A stretch of DNA of 64,000 nucleotides from Photobacterium angustum (GTDB lineage Bacteria; Pseudomonadota; Gammaproteobacteria; Enterobacterales; Vibrionaceae): NCBI RefSeq assembly GCF_003026365.1, contig NZ_PYOM01000016.1, positions 1 through 64,000 of the forward strand, given 5' to 3'. Under the pieces are notes generated by a model. That model searched no databases and was not told the DNA's origin. It saw only the letters and a program-made list of their open reading frames with translations. Positions 48,718-61,847 of this stretch are shown here, in pieces. The position numbers and the translations under genes are program-made. How positions within the stretch are numbered: position 1 is the first letter of the stretch; each line of letters begins with the position of its first letter.

Positions 48718-49458
48718 CTATTTTTCGCTCTTTTCCAGCGTTTCTATCGTCTTTTCTACTGACGACAAAATACCGCGTAAAATATTCAGTTCTTGCTGCT
48801 CTGGGCGAGCACGAGTGAATAAACGGCGTAATTTAGCCATTACTACACCTGGATGATTTTTATTTATGAAGCGGGTTTGACGAGTGACTTTTTCGAGGTG
48901 CTCATAAAACATTTCCAGTTCTTGAGCGCGAGGATATTCTTCAACTTCCGTTTTACCCGTATACTTTTGAGAATCTAAATAAGCCATACGAACTTCATAA
49001 GTTATTGTTTGTACAGCCATAGCTAAATTTAATGAGCTATATTGAGGGTTCGCTGGGATATATACATGGCAATGACACTTTTGTAATTCTTCATTAGTTA
49101 ACCCTGTACGCTCACGACCAAAAAGAATGGCGACCGGATGCTGATTAGATTCAGCAACAACTTTGATACCATTCTCTCGTGGATCTAATTGTGGCCATTC
49201 AAGAGTACGAGAGCGTGCACTTGAACCAACAACAAAACCACAATCTGCAACGGCTTCATCTAATGTTTTTACGATTTTTGCGTTTTCGACAACATCAGCA
49301 GCACCTGCCGCCAATGCAATAGTGTGGCCGTCAACTTCACAGGCAGGATCAACTAATACCAAGTTCGTCAATCCCATAACTTTCATTGCACGTGCTGCTG
49401 AACCGATATTACCTGGATGTGACGTACCTACAAGAACAACGCGAATTTTATCTAACAT
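48718..49458 (-). CDS. trmJ: tRNA (cytidine/uridine-2'-O-)-methyltransferase TrmJ
   Basis: SpoU-class enzyme that 2'-O-methylates position 32 of certain tRNAs. The 246 residues have the knot-fold motifs [29 protein letters not shown] and the C-terminal [17 protein letters not shown]. The ATG at 49458 gives [17 protein letters not shown], as in the family. It lies upstream of iscR on the same strand and is divergent from suhB, the same order as in E. coli. Confidence 0.95.
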   Translation of the reverse strand: MLDKIRVVLVGTSHPGNIGSAARAMKVMGLTNLVLVDPACEVDGHTIALAAGAADVVENAKIVKTLDEAVADCGFVVGSSARSRTLEWPQLDPRENGIKVVAESNQHPVAILFGRERTGLTNEELQKCHCHVYIPANPQYSSLNLAMAVQTITYEVRMAYLDSQKYTGKTEVEEYPRAQELEMFYEHLEKVTRQTRFINKNHPGVVMAKLRRLFTRARPEQQELNILRGILSSVEKTIETLEKSEK

Positions 49459-49653
49459 GATGAAGCTACATTCCAACAATTAATTAAAGCTGAGATATTT
49501 TAGCACAGCCATAACAAAAGTGGAGAAAACATGTGTCTTTGATGCTTGTTACCAATCATTTCAGTCATCAATATTTTTTAAACGGTCATTTTAACTTTTT
49601 TAGCAATGGCAAGCGCTGAAAAAATAACCACTTCCTTTTTTTTTTAGCTCTGT

Positions 49654-49659
49654 TATACT
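49654..49659 (+). promoter_or_regulatory. Likely suhB -10 element
   Basis: TATACT, preceded by a long T tract, lies 44 bases before the suhB start. The matching -35 region is poor. Confidence 0.45.
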
Positions 49660-49702
49660 CGCCGCCGCTTTTTAGTTCTTTAACATCCGTTGGGAAGATC
49701 CT

Positions 49703-50503
49703 ATGCATCCGATGCTTAATATTGCCATTCGCGCTGTGCGAAAGGCTGGTGACCATGTCATTAAATCTCTAGAAAAGCCTCAATCTATTGAGGTTGCTAA
49801 TAAAGGTAATGATGTTGTTACCAATGTCGATCATGAAGCAGAAGCTATCATCATCGAAACAATCCTTAAGGCTTACCCTGATCACTGCATCGTTGCAGCT
49901 GAGTCTGGTAACAAAGAAGGACGTGACAAAGAGTGTCAATGGATTATCGACCCAGTGGATGGCACCATGAACTTCGTTCGCGGTTACCCTCACTTTGCAG
50001 TATCAGTTGCACTACGTATGCGTGGTCGTACTGAAGTTGCTGCTGTTTACGATCCTGTACGTAACGAATTATTCACTGCAACTCGCGGTGCAGGCGCTCA
50101 GCTTAACAGCCAGCGTGTCCGTTCATCACAACCTCGTGATCTAACAGGAACTGTTTTAGCAACAGGTCTTCCTTTTGCTGCTAAACAGCATGCAGAAAGC
50201 TACCTAAAAATCCAAAATGCATTATTTGCAGACTGTGATGACATGCGTCAATCAGGCTCTACTGCATTGGATCTTTGCTACTTAGCGGCTGGCCGTGTTG
50301 ACGGCGTATTCAAGTTAGGCCAAAAGCCTTGGGAACTTGCTGCTGGCGAATTAATCGCTCGCGAATCTGGTGCTATCTGTGCTGACTTTACTGGTAACAC
50401 TAACTACCTAACATCTGGCAACATTGTTGCTGGTAATGCGCGTGTAGTTAAGCCAATGCTTGCAAAAATCCGTGAATTCGGTAGTGACGCATTAGCAAAA
50501 TAA
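49703..50503 (+). CDS. suhB: Inositol-1-monophosphatase / Nus factor SuhB
   Basis: The 266-residue protein is a magnesium-dependent phosphatase; in E. coli it also joins the rRNA antitermination complex. Metal-site motifs are AAESGNK, IDPVDGTMNFVRGYPHFAVS and the C-terminal KPWELAAGELIARESGA. It is a single-gene unit with a strong terminator. It is divergent from trmJ, with about 240 bases between. Confidence 0.96.
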   Translation: MHPMLNIAIRAVRKAGDHVIKSLEKPQSIEVANKGNDVVTNVDHEAEAIIIETILKAYPDHCIVAAESGNKEGRDKECQWIIDPVDGTMNFVRGYPHFAVSVALRMRGRTEVAAVYDPVRNELFTATRGAGAQLNSQRVRSSQPRDLTGTVLATGLPFAAKQHAESYLKIQNALFADCDDMRQSGSTALDLCYLAAGRVDGVFKLGQKPWELAAGELIARESGAICADFTGNTNYLTSGNIVAGNARVVKPMLAKIREFGSDALAK

Positions 50504-50526
50504 TCCACTGATTATCCAGTAAGATT

Positions 50527-50565
50527 AAAAAACGCCCTGCTGTTATACAGCAGGGCGTTTTTTTA
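50527..50565 (+). terminator. Intrinsic terminator after suhB
   Basis: A 16-bp perfect stem (core AACGCCCTGCTG / CAGCAGGGCGTT, TTATA loop) ends in a T run. Confidence 0.9.
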
Positions 50566-50647
50566 TAACAATATTATAATAAAATAATGTCATAATTAAA
50601 CATTGTGCATTACAATCACTATAAAGCACAATATATACCAAAAAAGA

Positions 50648-51580
50648 ATGAAAAAGACATTATCACTGCATCAACTTTCTAAAACTGTCTATCCTGAGCA
50701 TCTAAAAGAGAAATATAATCCGTTGTGGCGTTATCGTCTCAAGTTTCTAGCTCGAGGGCTTTTCTACAAGTCTTCATTAACACAGCTTGTTAATGGGATA
50801 GATCGAACATTGCTCGAAGTTCTATGTGCGAAGCATAACCGCTTTATTGAAAAACCTTTTCGCCCGTACATAACAAATTCAGCAACGGCCAATCAACGTG
50901 TTGACTATATCACTAACCATTATCGTTTCATGACTAAGGTACTTCCTCAAGAAACCTGTAAGCAAATATTATCTAATGATAAAGGGTTACAACTTGCCTC
51001 TTTTATTATCGATGAAGAAGAGTATTCATTAAATCTTACCTTTGATGGTCGCTTTCAAAAAGAAGGAGATTTGAGCCTAGTCCTTTTTGATGCTCAAGGG
51101 CATAATTTCTATACCGTTACCTTTGTGATACATGATAAAGGGGCTGAACGTCACCTCATTATCGGCGGAATACAAGGGCCTTCGAGCAGTGATGAAAATA
51201 ACCTAAAAATAAAGAAACTAACAAAAACACTTCATGGTCAACGCCCTAAAGATATGATGATAAAAATCATGACCTTTATCGCTAATTGTTGGCACGTTGA
51301 CCGTTTACTAGCAATAAAAACAGAATCGCACTCCTATTGCGTGGCGCGTTATAAGTCAAAAAGGTACGGAAGCTCTCGAATAAAAACTGATTATAACCGC
51401 CATTGGGAAGCCCTTGGTGGAATAGATTATGATCGTCATTTTTACCAACTTCCTACTGAGGATGTACGTCGAAACCCTGAAGATATCTCACGCCCTAAAC
51501 GCGCAATGTATCGACGTCGTTATGAATGGCTCGATCAAATAAAAAACACTCTTTCTTATCTTCTTGAATTAAAAAAATAA
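50648..51580 (+). CDS. VirK/YbjX family protein (DUF535)
   Basis: The 310-residue protein belongs to the DUF535 family named after Shigella/Salmonella VirK and E. coli YbjX. Recognisable parts are HYRFMTKVLP, the central LVLFDAQGHNFYTVTF and the end region YRRRYEWLDQIK. Members are linked to envelope stress and peptide resistance, but the activity is not known. I chose ATG 50648; the longer frame begins at a TTG without support. It is convergent with secF and shares a terminator. Confidence 0.85.
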   Translation: MKKTLSLHQLSKTVYPEHLKEKYNPLWRYRLKFLARGLFYKSSLTQLVNGIDRTLLEVLCAKHNRFIEKPFRPYITNSATANQRVDYITNHYRFMTKVLPQETCKQILSNDKGLQLASFIIDEEEYSLNLTFDGRFQKEGDLSLVLFDAQGHNFYTVTFVIHDKGAERHLIIGGIQGPSSSDENNLKIKKLTKTLHGQRPKDMMIKIMTFIANCWHVDRLLAIKTESHSYCVARYKSKRYGSSRIKTDYNRHWEALGGIDYDRHFYQLPTEDVRRNPEDISRPKRAMYRRRYEWLDQIKNTLSYLLELKK

Positions 51581-51581
51581 A

Positions 51582-51603
51582 AAAAGGACCGCAAGCGGTC
51601 CTT
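51582..51603. terminator. Bidirectional terminator between the VirK-like gene and secF
   Basis: AAAGGACCG and CGGTCCTTT pair around CAAG; A and T runs flank both sides. Confidence 0.87.
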
Positions 51604-51629
51604 TCTCACTTTGAACTTATGCCAACCGG

Positions 51630-52577
51630 TTATGGTATTGCATCAAGCTCTTCACCTTCTTTTTCTACTGGCGTTGGCATTAGGTGCTCACGGGTAATAC
51701 CCAATTTAAGCGCTAATGCTGATGCGACGTAAATAGAAGAATAAGTACCAATCGTGATACCAATCAGAAGTGCTAATGCAAATCCATGGATCATTGACCC
51801 GCCTTGAGCAAATAGTGCAATAACAACAAACAAGGTTGTACCCGATGTAATTAAGGTACGGCTTAATGTTTGCGAAATTGAACAATTCATTATTTCAGCA
51901 GGACTTCCTTTACGCATTTTGCGGAAGTTTTCACGAATACGGTCAAATACAACGATAGTATCGTTAAGTGAGTAACCAACTACTGTTAGCAATGCCGCAA
52001 CAATCGTTAGATCAACCTCTACTTGTAGCACAGAGAAAATACCAACAGTAATGATGATATCGTGTGCTAACGACAACACAGCACCTGCCGCTAAACGCCA
52101 CTCAAAACGCAGTGATACATAAAGTAAGATACATAACAAAGCGATTAAAATAGCCATGCCGCCCGCTTCTGCTAGTTCATCACCAACATTAGGACCGACA
52201 AACTCAATTCGGCGCATTTCAACCGACTGTGCAGTACCGTCTTTTAGTGCATCAAGGATTTGGTTACCAAGTACTTCACCTTTAACACCTTCTCGAGGCT
52301 GCAAACGCACCATCACATCACGCGCAGTACCGAAGTTCTGCACAACGGCATCACCAAATCCCGCTTTCTCTAATGATTCACGTATCAAGGGTAAATTAGC
52401 AGGCTCTTTGAAGCTAACTTCGATCAGCGTTCCGCCTGTAAAATCTAAGCCCCAATTTAGACCTTTGGTCGAGATGGTGGCAATCGATCCAATGATCATT
52501 ATCAATGAAAAGATAAAGGCAAACTTTGACCAACGCATAAAGTCGACGACTTTGTTCGCATTCAATAACTCTCTCAT
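51630..52577 (-). CDS. secF: Protein translocase subunit SecF
   Basis: Inner-membrane RND-type partner of SecD that uses the ion gradient to help pull exported proteins. The 315 residues have six membrane segments: one near 20-40 before a periplasmic domain (GLNWGLDFTGGTLIEV), then five from about 130 onward, with TVVGYSLNDTIVVFDRIREN. It starts 12 bases after secD. Order yajC-secD-secF is standard. Confidence 0.97.
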   Translation of the reverse strand: MRELLNANKVVDFMRWSKFAFIFSLIMIIGSIATISTKGLNWGLDFTGGTLIEVSFKEPANLPLIRESLEKAGFGDAVVQNFGTARDVMVRLQPREGVKGEVLGNQILDALKDGTAQSVEMRRIEFVGPNVGDELAEAGGMAILIALLCILLYVSLRFEWRLAAGAVLSLAHDIIITVGIFSVLQVEVDLTIVAALLTVVGYSLNDTIVVFDRIRENFRKMRKGSPAEIMNCSISQTLSRTLITSGTTLFVVIALFAQGGSMIHGFALALLIGITIGTYSSIYVASALALKLGITREHLMPTPVEKEGEELDAIP

Positions 52578-52589
52578 CTCTGCGACTCC

Positions 52590-54443
52590 TTAAATCGACA
52601 ACTTATCTACGCGCTTACCGCCATAGATCAAGTTAACAACGGCACGTGTGCCAATAATTGCAGTGAACATCGAAGTTAAAATACCAATCGATAATGTCAC
52701 GGCAAAACCTTTAATTGCGCCCGTCCCCACAGCAAACAAAATAATTGCTGTAATTAGGGTTGTGATGTTTGCATCTGCAATCGTGCTAAACGCATTTCCG
52801 TAACCTTGTTGAATTGCTTGCTGTGGACTACGCCCTTCACGAAGCTCTTCTCGAATACGTTCAAAAATAAGCACGTTGGCATCAACCGCCATACCGACAG
52901 TCAGTACGATACCTGCAATACCTGGTAAGGTCATGGTAGCACCCGGGATCATCGACATAATGCCGATAATGAGCACTAAGTTCATTATCAATGCTAAGTT
53001 AGCAATCATGCCAAACCCACGGTAGTAAAGGAGCGTAAATAGCATTACCGCAACCATACCCCAGATACATGCTTGTACACCCATATCGATGTTTTGCTGA
53101 CCCATAGATGGACCAATAGTACGCTCTTCAACTATCGAGATTGGCGCAATCAATGCACCTGCTCGTAATAATAATGATAAGTTGTGCGCTTCAGCTTGAG
53201 AGTCGATACCTGTAATACGGAAGCTTCGGCCAAGTGCAGACTGAATCGTTGCTTGGTTTATCACTTCTTCGTGTTTGGTCAGGATAACTTTCCCTTCAGG
53301 CGTTCGCTTACCACTGTCTTTATATTCAGTGAAAACCGTTGCCATCAACTTACCGATATTATTTTTCGAGAAAGCCGTCATCTTGCTACCACCTTCGGTA
53401 TCTAGCGAGATGTTAACTTGTGGACGACCATATTCATCCGCACTCGAACTTGAATCCGTAATATGTGAACCTGCAAGAATGACACGTTTTTTTAGTACCG
53501 CAGGACGGCCATCACGGGTCATTTTCACTTCACTGCCAGCAGGAACACGTCCAGCCGCAGCCGCAGCTAAATCAGCCTTACTATCAACTTCGCGGAATTC
53601 AAGCGTTGCTGTCGCACCTAAAATTTCTTTTGCACGTGCCGTATCTTGAACACCAGGAAGCTCTACCACTATACGGTTTGCGCCTTGGCGCTGTACTAAT
53701 GGCTCAGCAACACCGAGTTCATTTACACGGTTACGTAAAATGGTGATGTTTTGATCGACGGCATAATTGCGAATTTCCTGTAAACGTTCTTCAGTAAACT
53801 TCGCCGTTAATACATAACGACCATTGATTTTACTGGTTGTGAACAGCATATCAGGATGCAATTTTTCTAACGCGAGTTCAGCTTGTTCCAATTGCGCTTC
53901 ATCACGAAGACGAACTTGAACACTGTCTTTTGTTTTACTGATTGCACGGTAACGAATTTTTTCTTCACGAAGCTCAGTACGGAATGTTTCTTCTTGTTGA
54001 CCAAGAAGCTTATCCATAGCTGCATCCATATCCACTTCCATTAAGAAGTGAACACCACCACGTAAATCAAGACCCAATTTCATTGGTGATGCACCAATAG
54101 ATTCAAGCCAAGAAGGAGTGGAAGCAGCAAGGTTTAGTGCGACAACATAGTCATCACCTAACTCACTATTTAAGATATCGCGAGCACTGATTTGGGTATC
54201 AGTATCGTTAAAGCGGACAAGTACAGAGCCTTTTTCAAAAACAGCTGACTTGTATGGGATCTTGTTCTTTTTTAAATCTTCGGTGACAGTATCCAAAGCG
54301 CTCATATTAACCGAGGCGCCACGCGCCCCGGTAATTTGAATCGCTGGATCTTCACCGTATACGTTAGGAAGTGCATAAAGCAAACCAATGATTAGTGCGA
54401 ACAACACCATCAGGTTCTTCCACAGGGGGTATCGGTTAAGCAC
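52590..54443 (-). CDS. secD: Protein translocase subunit SecD
   Basis: The 617-residue partner of SecF has one N-terminal helix, a large periplasmic domain with [16 protein letters not shown], and five C-terminal helices with [18 protein letters not shown]. The start is GTG at 54443, supported by AAGGAT six bases away and by the E. coli N-terminus MLNRYPLWK. It belongs to the tgt-yajC-secD-secF operon. Confidence 0.97.
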   Translation of the reverse strand: MLNRYPLWKNLMVLFALIIGLLYALPNVYGEDPAIQITGARGASVNMSALDTVTEDLKKNKIPYKSAVFEKGSVLVRFNDTDTQISARDILNSELGDDYVVALNLAASTPSWLESIGASPMKLGLDLRGGVHFLMEVDMDAAMDKLLGQQEETFRTELREEKIRYRAISKTKDSVQVRLRDEAQLEQAELALEKLHPDMLFTTSKINGRYVLTAKFTEERLQEIRNYAVDQNITILRNRVNELGVAEPLVQRQGANRIVVELPGVQDTARAKEILGATATLEFREVDSKADLAAAAAGRVPAGSEVKMTRDGRPAVLKKRVILAGSHITDSSSSADEYGRPQVNISLDTEGGSKMTAFSKNNIGKLMATVFTEYKDSGKRTPEGKVILTKHEEVINQATIQSALGRSFRITGIDSQAEAHNLSLLLRAGALIAPISIVEERTIGPSMGQQNIDMGVQACIWGMVAVMLFTLLYYRGFGMIANLALIMNLVLIIGIMSMIPGATMTLPGIAGIVLTVGMAVDANVLIFERIREELREGRSPQQAIQQGYGNAFSTIADANITTLITAIILFAVGTGAIKGFAVTLSIGILTSMFTAIIGTRAVVNLIYGGKRVDKLSI

Positions 54444-54476
54444 TGCTATGATCCTTCAAAGCGAATGTTTTTTATA

Positions 54477-54812
54477 TTAAAGCGACTTCATTGTGCCTTT
54501 TGGTAAAACAGCTGTAATGAAATCTTTTTTAATTGTTACTTCCGTATTGTCGTTAAGTGCAAGAACGATGTAATCACTTTCAGCAGAAACTTTAGTGATA
54601 CGGCCTAGTAGACCACCGTTCGTCATTACTTCGTCACCTTTGCCCATCGAGCTCATTAGCGATTTATGCTCTTTCACACGCTTAGCTTGTGGACGATAAA
54701 TCATGAAGTAAAAAATAACAGCAAATAAACCAAGCATGATGAATAGCTGCATGCTTCCGCCCTGAGGGGCACCTTCTGCTGCTGCGTGTGCTTGTGAGAT
54801 AAAGAAACTCAT
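54477..54812 (-). CDS. yajC: Sec translocon accessory subunit YajC
   Basis: The 111-residue protein has one membrane helix (MQLFIMLGLFAVIFYFMIY) followed by the charged cytosolic domain RPQAKRVKEHKSLMSSM. It joins the SecDF complex. It lies 16 bases after tgt. Confidence 0.96.
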   Translation of the reverse strand: MSFFISQAHAAAEGAPQGGSMQLFIMLGLFAVIFYFMIYRPQAKRVKEHKSLMSSMGKGDEVMTNGGLLGRITKVSAESDYIVLALNDNTEVTIKKDFITAVLPKGTMKSL

Positions 54813-54828
54813 TTATAACGTCCTCGTT

Positions 54829-56257
<1,429 letters not shown>

Positions 56258-57310
56258 TTATACATCTTTACGAGTGATAAACATTGAATCGCCATAACTA
56301 AAGAAGCGGTATTTATTTGCTACAGCTTCATGATAGGCATTCATGGTGTTTTCATAACCAGCAAAAGCACTAACTAACATAATTAATGTTGATTCTGGTA
56401 AGTGGAAATTGGTAATTAATACATCCACGAGTTGGAACTGATAACCTGGGTAAATAAAGATCTCGGTATCACCAAAAAACGGCTTAAATTCAGTACCATT
56501 TTTTAGGGCATCTTGTGCGGCACTTTCTAATGAACGTACAGATGTCGTCCCCACAGCAATAATTCGTCCGCCATTTGCACGTGTTTCGTTAACAGCAGTA
56601 ACAACCTCTTCAGGAACTTCAACATATTCAGAATGCATGTGGTGATCATTGATATCATCAACACGCACAGGCTGAAACGTACCAGCACCGACATGCAGTG
56701 TAACGAAAGCAAAATTAACACCTTTTGCTTTTAGATCTGCCATTAGCTTATCGTCAAAGTGTAAGCCTGCTGTTGGTGCAGCTACCGCACCAGGCTTGGC
56801 ATTATATACTGTTTGATAGCGCTCTTTATCAGCATCTTCATCTGGGCGATCAATATAAGGAGGCAACGGCATATGACCCACTGCATCTAAGATCTCCAGC
56901 ACTGTTTTATCGCTATTAAAACGAATTTCAAATAATGCATCATGACGTGCAACCATTTCAGCTGAGAACTCACCATTTTCACCCAGTAATAATTCATTAC
57001 CTGGTTTAGGCGGCTTAGAGGCACGAACATGCGCTAAAATAGATTTGTCATCAAGCATACGCTCAACTAAAACTTCAATTTTACCACCTGAAGCTTTATG
57101 TCCAAACATACGCGCAGGGATCACACGAGTATTATTAAATACAAGTAAATCGCCAGCTTGTACAAGATCTAGCACATCTTTAAAACCTTTATGTGCCAAT
57201 TCACCCGTATTGCCCGTCATTTGTAATAAACGACTCGCGGTACGTTCAGGTTGAGGATAACGAGCAATTAGCTCATCTGGTAAGTCAAAATCAAAATCTG
57301 AAACTTGCAT
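56258..57310 (-). CDS. queA: tRNA preQ1(34) S-adenosylmethionine ribosyltransferase-isomerase
   Basis: Moves the ribosyl part of SAM to preQ1 in tRNA to make epoxyqueuosine. The 350 residues show the N-terminal [37 protein letters not shown] and [10 protein letters not shown] motifs. The ATG at 57310 matches the family start MQVSDFDF. It is the first gene of the queA-tgt-yajC-secDF run. Confidence 0.96.
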   Translation of the reverse strand: MQVSDFDFDLPDELIARYPQPERTASRLLQMTGNTGELAHKGFKDVLDLVQAGDLLVFNNTRVIPARMFGHKASGGKIEVLVERMLDDKSILAHVRASKPPKPGNELLLGENGEFSAEMVARHDALFEIRFNSDKTVLEILDAVGHMPLPPYIDRPDEDADKERYQTVYNAKPGAVAAPTAGLHFDDKLMADLKAKGVNFAFVTLHVGAGTFQPVRVDDINDHHMHSEYVEVPEEVVTAVNETRANGGRIIAVGTTSVRSLESAAQDALKNGTEFKPFFGDTEIFIYPGYQFQLVDVLITNFHLPESTLIMLVSAFAGYENTMNAYHEAVANKYRFFSYGDSMFITRKDV

Positions 57311-57584
57311 TGTATTACGCCCTAAATCACAGCAAGCGGGCATTATATACTTAACTTCCCTTAAGATGCGAAACCCAACTGCAATTTAGATCTCGTAATA
57401 TGAGAATTTCTTTCATATCTTCTGAATCAAACTCTCATCCCACCAAGGAATAAAGACCACAAATATTATATTGAAATATTTGATATTCATCATGCGTTCT
57501 AACAACATATTCCGATATATTGAAAAAAGATCAGCGAATAGAACCACAGTTCGCGATTTTTTGCAGTATTGCATGGAGGTTTAT

Positions 57585-58052
57585 ATGTTTACCGTTGCCG
57601 ATATGATGACACCCCAACCGCGTACTTTGTCACGTAATGATACGTTGCTTGATGCGAAAGAAATGATGGATACTTTATCTATTCGCCATATACCGATCAC
57701 CAACCACAACAATGAACTTATCGGGTTAGTAAGCCAACGCGATATTTTGTCAGCCCAAGATTCCAATTTAAAATCAATAATTGAAAACCCACTGTCTTCG
57801 CCACTCGATGTTTTAATTGAACAGGGCATGAAAACAAAAATAATGAGTGTGGATTATCGTGCAGGATTAAAAGAAGCAGCACTTTATATGCAAAAACATA
57901 AAATAGGTTGCTTACCTGTACTAAAGAATAAAAAATTAGTGGGTATTATTACAGATAGTGATTTTGTATCAATTGCAATTTCACTGCTAGAAATGCAAGA
58001 AGAAGTCGACCCTATTGAGCCTGATTTAGATACTATTGATATTCTTGATTAA
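57585..58052 (+). CDS. Protein with a pair of CBS domains
   Basis: The 155-residue protein is almost only two CBS domains: the first at about 1-70 (MMTPQPRTLSRNDTLLDAK, IRHIPITNHNNELIGLVSQRD) and the second at about 75-140 (IGCLPVLKNKKLVGIITDSDF). Such small proteins usually bind adenine nucleotides and act as regulatory subunits, but the partner is unknown. I chose ATG 57585 because GGAGG lies six bases before it; the frame is open further upstream without a better start. The C-terminal tail is acidic. It is divergent from queA and convergent with aceA. Confidence 0.88.
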   Translation: MFTVADMMTPQPRTLSRNDTLLDAKEMMDTLSIRHIPITNHNNELIGLVSQRDILSAQDSNLKSIIENPLSSPLDVLIEQGMKTKIMSVDYRAGLKEAALYMQKHKIGCLPVLKNKKLVGIITDSDFVSIAISLLEMQEEVDPIEPDLDTIDILD

Positions 58053-58079
58053 TAAAAAAGGGGAGCATCATTGCTCCCC
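58052..58079 (-). terminator. Terminator after aceA
   Basis: GGGGAGCA and TGCTCCCC form a perfect 8-bp stem with a 4-base loop. The T run is on the minus strand, so it serves aceA although it lies against the CBS gene's stop. Confidence 0.82.
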
Positions 58080-58200
58080 GATGATAACGTAATTAACAAG
58101 TACTCGTATTATATGCGGATTAATACATGGGTACTGTCGATAACAACACTGCTAGGATAGTCACTACTATAAACACGTTATCTTAAAACTGTTTTTAGGT

Positions 58201-59508
58201 TTACTTAAACTGCTCTTCTTCTGTTGATCCCGTCAATGCGGTCACTGAAGAATTCCCCCCTTGAATCGTATTGGTCATGGTATCAAAGTACCCTGTTCCC
58301 ACCTCTTGCTGGTGAGCAACAAAGGTATAACCTTTATCGGCCGCTTCAAATTCAGGACGCTGAACTTTTTCAACGTAATGACGCATTCCTTCACCTTGTG
58401 CATAAGCATGAGCTAATTCAAACATGTTGAACCACATATTATGAATACCCGCTAATGTAATGAACTGGTACTTGTAACCCATGTCTGATAGTTCTTGCTG
58501 GAATTTAGCAATAGTTTCAGCATCAAGGTTTTTCTCCCAGTTAAAAGAAGGGGAGCAGTTATAAGCCAGTAGTTGATCTGGGTATTGTTCATGAATAGCT
58601 TCTGCAAACTTACGCGCTTCTTCTAAACATGGTGTTGCTGTTTCACACCAAATTAAATCAGCGTAAGGTGCATACGCTAAGCCACGGGCAATCGCTTGAT
58701 CAATCCCAGCACGAACACGATAAAAACCTTCTGAACTTCGCTCTCCAATAATGAAATCTTTATCATACGGATCGCAATCGGATGTTAATAAGTCTGCGGC
58801 ATTGGCATCAGTACGAGCAATCACTAAAGTCGTAGTTCCCGCCACGTCAGCCGCAAGACGAGCTGCAACTAACTTTTGTACGGCTTCTTGTGTCGGTACT
58901 AGTACCTTGCCGCCCATATGACCACATTTTTTCACCGATGCTAATTGGTCTTCAAAGTGAACGCCTGCTGCCCCTGCTTCAATCATGCTACGCATTAATT
59001 CATACGCATTTAGTACGCCACCAAATCCAGCTTCTGCGTCAGCAACAATAGGTAAAAAGTAATCAACGCCATCTTCAGGAGTACCACCATTCGCCCACTG
59101 AATTTGATCTGCGCGACGAAACGAATTATTGATACGCTTAACAACCGCTGGTACTGAATCGACAGGATAGAGAGATTGATCAGGATACATGGTCGATGCG
59201 GTATTATTATCAGCCGCAACCTGCCAACCTGATAAATAAATCGCTTCAATACCAGCTTTTGCTTGTTGTACAGCCTGACCGCCAGTCAAAGCGCCAAGAC
59301 AATTTACATAGCCTTTTTTGGCATCACCATTCACTAATTGCCATAATTTATCTGCACCACGCTGGGCAATCGTATTTGCAGGTGCAAATGAGCCGCGCAG
59401 GTTAATGACTTCTTCCGCAGTGTATGTGCGTTTAACATGTTTCCAACGTGGGTTTTCTGCCCAGTCTTTTTCAATTGCTTCGATTTGCTGTTGGCGTGTT
59501 AATGTCAT
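58201..59508 (-). CDS. aceA: Isocitrate lyase
   Basis: Splits isocitrate to succinate and glyoxylate in the glyoxylate shunt. The 435 residues show the catalytic cysteine motif [19 protein letters not shown] and NCSPSFNW. The ATG at 59508 follows GAGGGA and matches the E. coli start region ([13 protein letters not shown]). aceB is upstream on the same strand, 133 bases away, so aceBA is probably one operon. No aceK or iclR is next to it. Confidence 0.97.
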   Translation of the reverse strand: MTLTRQQQIEAIEKDWAENPRWKHVKRTYTAEEVINLRGSFAPANTIAQRGADKLWQLVNGDAKKGYVNCLGALTGGQAVQQAKAGIEAIYLSGWQVAADNNTASTMYPDQSLYPVDSVPAVVKRINNSFRRADQIQWANGGTPEDGVDYFLPIVADAEAGFGGVLNAYELMRSMIEAGAAGVHFEDQLASVKKCGHMGGKVLVPTQEAVQKLVAARLAADVAGTTTLVIARTDANAADLLTSDCDPYDKDFIIGERSSEGFYRVRAGIDQAIARGLAYAPYADLIWCETATPCLEEARKFAEAIHEQYPDQLLAYNCSPSFNWEKNLDAETIAKFQQELSDMGYKYQFITLAGIHNMWFNMFELAHAYAQGEGMRHYVEKVQRPEFEAADKGYTFVAHQQEVGTGYFDTMTNTIQGGNSSVTALTGSTEEEQFK

Positions 59509-59641
59509 AGTGGTATCCCTCGTCTCTGTCCGCATTAATCCGTTGGTATGATGGTCAATTGATACTACGTTCTAAAGTGGTTCTATTACTGCTTACCCTC
59601 AACTACCGCGGATCCTCAGTTTTACTCAAACGCGACTGCGT

Positions 59642-61255
59642 TTAATTCAAATATTCATAACCATGAAGGGTTAAGAAATTATCTAACTCTTCACTTGTCG
59701 TTAGTTTTGCCATTAATGCTGCGGCTTCATCAAATCGCCCTTGCTTAAAGCGCTCATCACCAAGCTCAGCTTCTACAACTCGCATTTCTTCTACTAACAT
59801 TTGCTCAAATAAAGCTTTAGTAACGACTTTACCGTTCGATAATGCTTTACCATGTTTAATCCATTGCCATATTGAAGCTCGCGATATTTCAGCCGTTGCT
59901 GCATCTTCCATTAAGCCATAGATAGGCACACAGCCATTACCGGAAATCCAAGCTTCGATATATTGCACCGCAACACGAATGTTATGACGCATCCCCTCTT
60001 CTGTGCGTTCACCATCACACGGCGCTAATAACTCATCAGCGGTAATGGGCGCATCGCCGTCTCGGGTAATATCTAATTGATTTTTACGATCACCAAGTAC
60101 CTGATCAAATACTCCACAAGCGGTATCAGCCAAACCTGGGTGTGCAACCCATGTACCGTCATGGCCATTACTCGCTTCAAGTGCTTTATCTGTTTGGATC
60201 TTATTAAGAACCCACGCTTGACGTTCTGCCTCTTTAGATGGAATAAAAGCGGCCATGCCTCCCATTGCAAACGCGCCACGACGGTGGCAGGTTTTCACCA
60301 GCAAACGTGAATAAGCATTAAGAAACGGTTTTTCCATTGTTACAACTTGGCGATCTGGCAAGATACGATCGGGATATTGGCGAAGGGTTTTAATGTAGCT
60401 AAAGATATAGTCCCAACGACCGCAGTTAAGCCCAACAATATGTTCTTTCAAACTAAAAAGGATTTCATCCATTTCAAACACAGCAGGTAATGTTTCAATA
60501 AGTACCGTCGCTTTAATTGTTCCGCGCATTAAACCGAACTCATCTTCGGTGTAGCTAAACACATCACTCCACCATGCGGCTTCACGATATGCCTGTAGTT
60601 TTGGTAGGTAAAAATAAGGACCACTGCCTTTTTCTAGTAATGCTTTTTGATTGAGGAAAAAGTATAAGGCAAAGTCTAATAGCGCCCCAGGAATGGGCTT
60701 TCCATTCCATAACACATGTTTTTCTGGAAGGTGTAACCCTCTCACACGGCAGATTAATACTGCAGGATCATCAGCAAGTTGATAATGCTTACCGGTGTTG
60801 GGATTGGTATAGCTAATCGTACCATTCACCGCATCCCGAAGATTACGCTGACCTTCAATAACTTCATTCCATGCAGGCGCGAAGGAATCCTCAAAGTCAG
60901 CCATAAACACTTTCACATCGGCGTTAAGTGCATTAATAACCATTTTACGATCGACAGGACCAGTTATTTCAACTCGTCGGTCTTGCAAATCTGCTGGAAT
61001 ATTTTGAATTTTCCATTCTGCTTGTCGAATAGATTCTGTTTCAGGATTGAAGTCGGGTAATTGCCCTTTATCTATCAGGCATTGACGACGTTCTCTATCT
61101 TCTAGCAACAATGGAACACGCTCTGCAAAACGATCCACTAAACGTTCTAAGAAAAGCAAAGCGTCATCAGTTAGGATTTCACGCTGAGTTTCTGTTAACG
61201 GTTGCTGTAATGATAATTTCATTTGGTAATTAGATTGAACCGCTGTATCTGCCAT
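59642..61255 (-). CDS. aceB: Malate synthase A
   Basis: Joins glyoxylate and acetyl-CoA to malate. The 537 residues are near the E. coli length (533). Family blocks are MADFEDSFAPAW, LICRVRGLHLPEKH, LNCGRWDYIFSYIK and NGHDGTWVAHPGL. The start chosen gives MADTAVQSNYQMKL; a longer reading begins at a TTG. First gene of aceBA. Confidence 0.97.
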   Translation of the reverse strand: MADTAVQSNYQMKLSLQQPLTETQREILTDDALLFLERLVDRFAERVPLLLEDRERRQCLIDKGQLPDFNPETESIRQAEWKIQNIPADLQDRRVEITGPVDRKMVINALNADVKVFMADFEDSFAPAWNEVIEGQRNLRDAVNGTISYTNPNTGKHYQLADDPAVLICRVRGLHLPEKHVLWNGKPIPGALLDFALYFFLNQKALLEKGSGPYFYLPKLQAYREAAWWSDVFSYTEDEFGLMRGTIKATVLIETLPAVFEMDEILFSLKEHIVGLNCGRWDYIFSYIKTLRQYPDRILPDRQVVTMEKPFLNAYSRLLVKTCHRRGAFAMGGMAAFIPSKEAERQAWVLNKIQTDKALEASNGHDGTWVAHPGLADTACGVFDQVLGDRKNQLDITRDGDAPITADELLAPCDGERTEEGMRHNIRVAVQYIEAWISGNGCVPIYGLMEDAATAEISRASIWQWIKHGKALSNGKVVTKALFEQMLVEEMRVVEAELGDERFKQGRFDEAAALMAKLTTSEELDNFLTLHGYEYLN

Positions 61256-61847
61256 AACGCCCCATCCTTGTAACTTAATCACTACTTTTATCAATAAGCC
61301 TCAAGAGCTTTTTAATACAGTTCATTTCTTAACTTTCCCTTTACGTTGCCGCAACATATAACAAAAAGCAAATTTCATCTTTTCTAATTAAAATCACAAC
61401 AAAACAACAAAAACCTTTAAAAACATGTAGTTGAGAAAATTAGAGTAAAAAGTCAAAACACTAAATTAAAACAAAAGTCAGTAAATAACTCGGAATCAAT
61501 AACTTGTTTTAATAATGATATTTTTTGTAGGTAGTTACGTAATTTTATTACAAAAAGAGGCAACTAGAATTTATTGATAATATTTGTTTTAAACAAAAAT
61601 AATTTTATCAAGGGAAGGTAATTATTTGATTTAATATATTTTAAAAGTAATTATTAAGACTGTAATTAAACAAAGGCGGGATATACTGATAAATATCACT
61701 ATTCTTTGTTTGTGACGCAAAACAAAATAATCCATCAAAACAGCAACTTAAACCCCTTACCCCCAAAAGACAAATAAACTGAATAATTGCCACCTTTCGA
61801 TATTTTAAACCGAATCTTTGATTTTTTATTATGACGACAAAGTTAAA
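61256..61847. other. Long AT-rich region upstream of aceB
   Basis: Nearly 600 bases of very AT-rich DNA with many poly-A/T runs. It must contain the aceBA promoter. I could not pick out a convincing CRP, ArcA, FadR or IclR site, and the short ORF on the minus strand looks spurious. Confidence 0.4.
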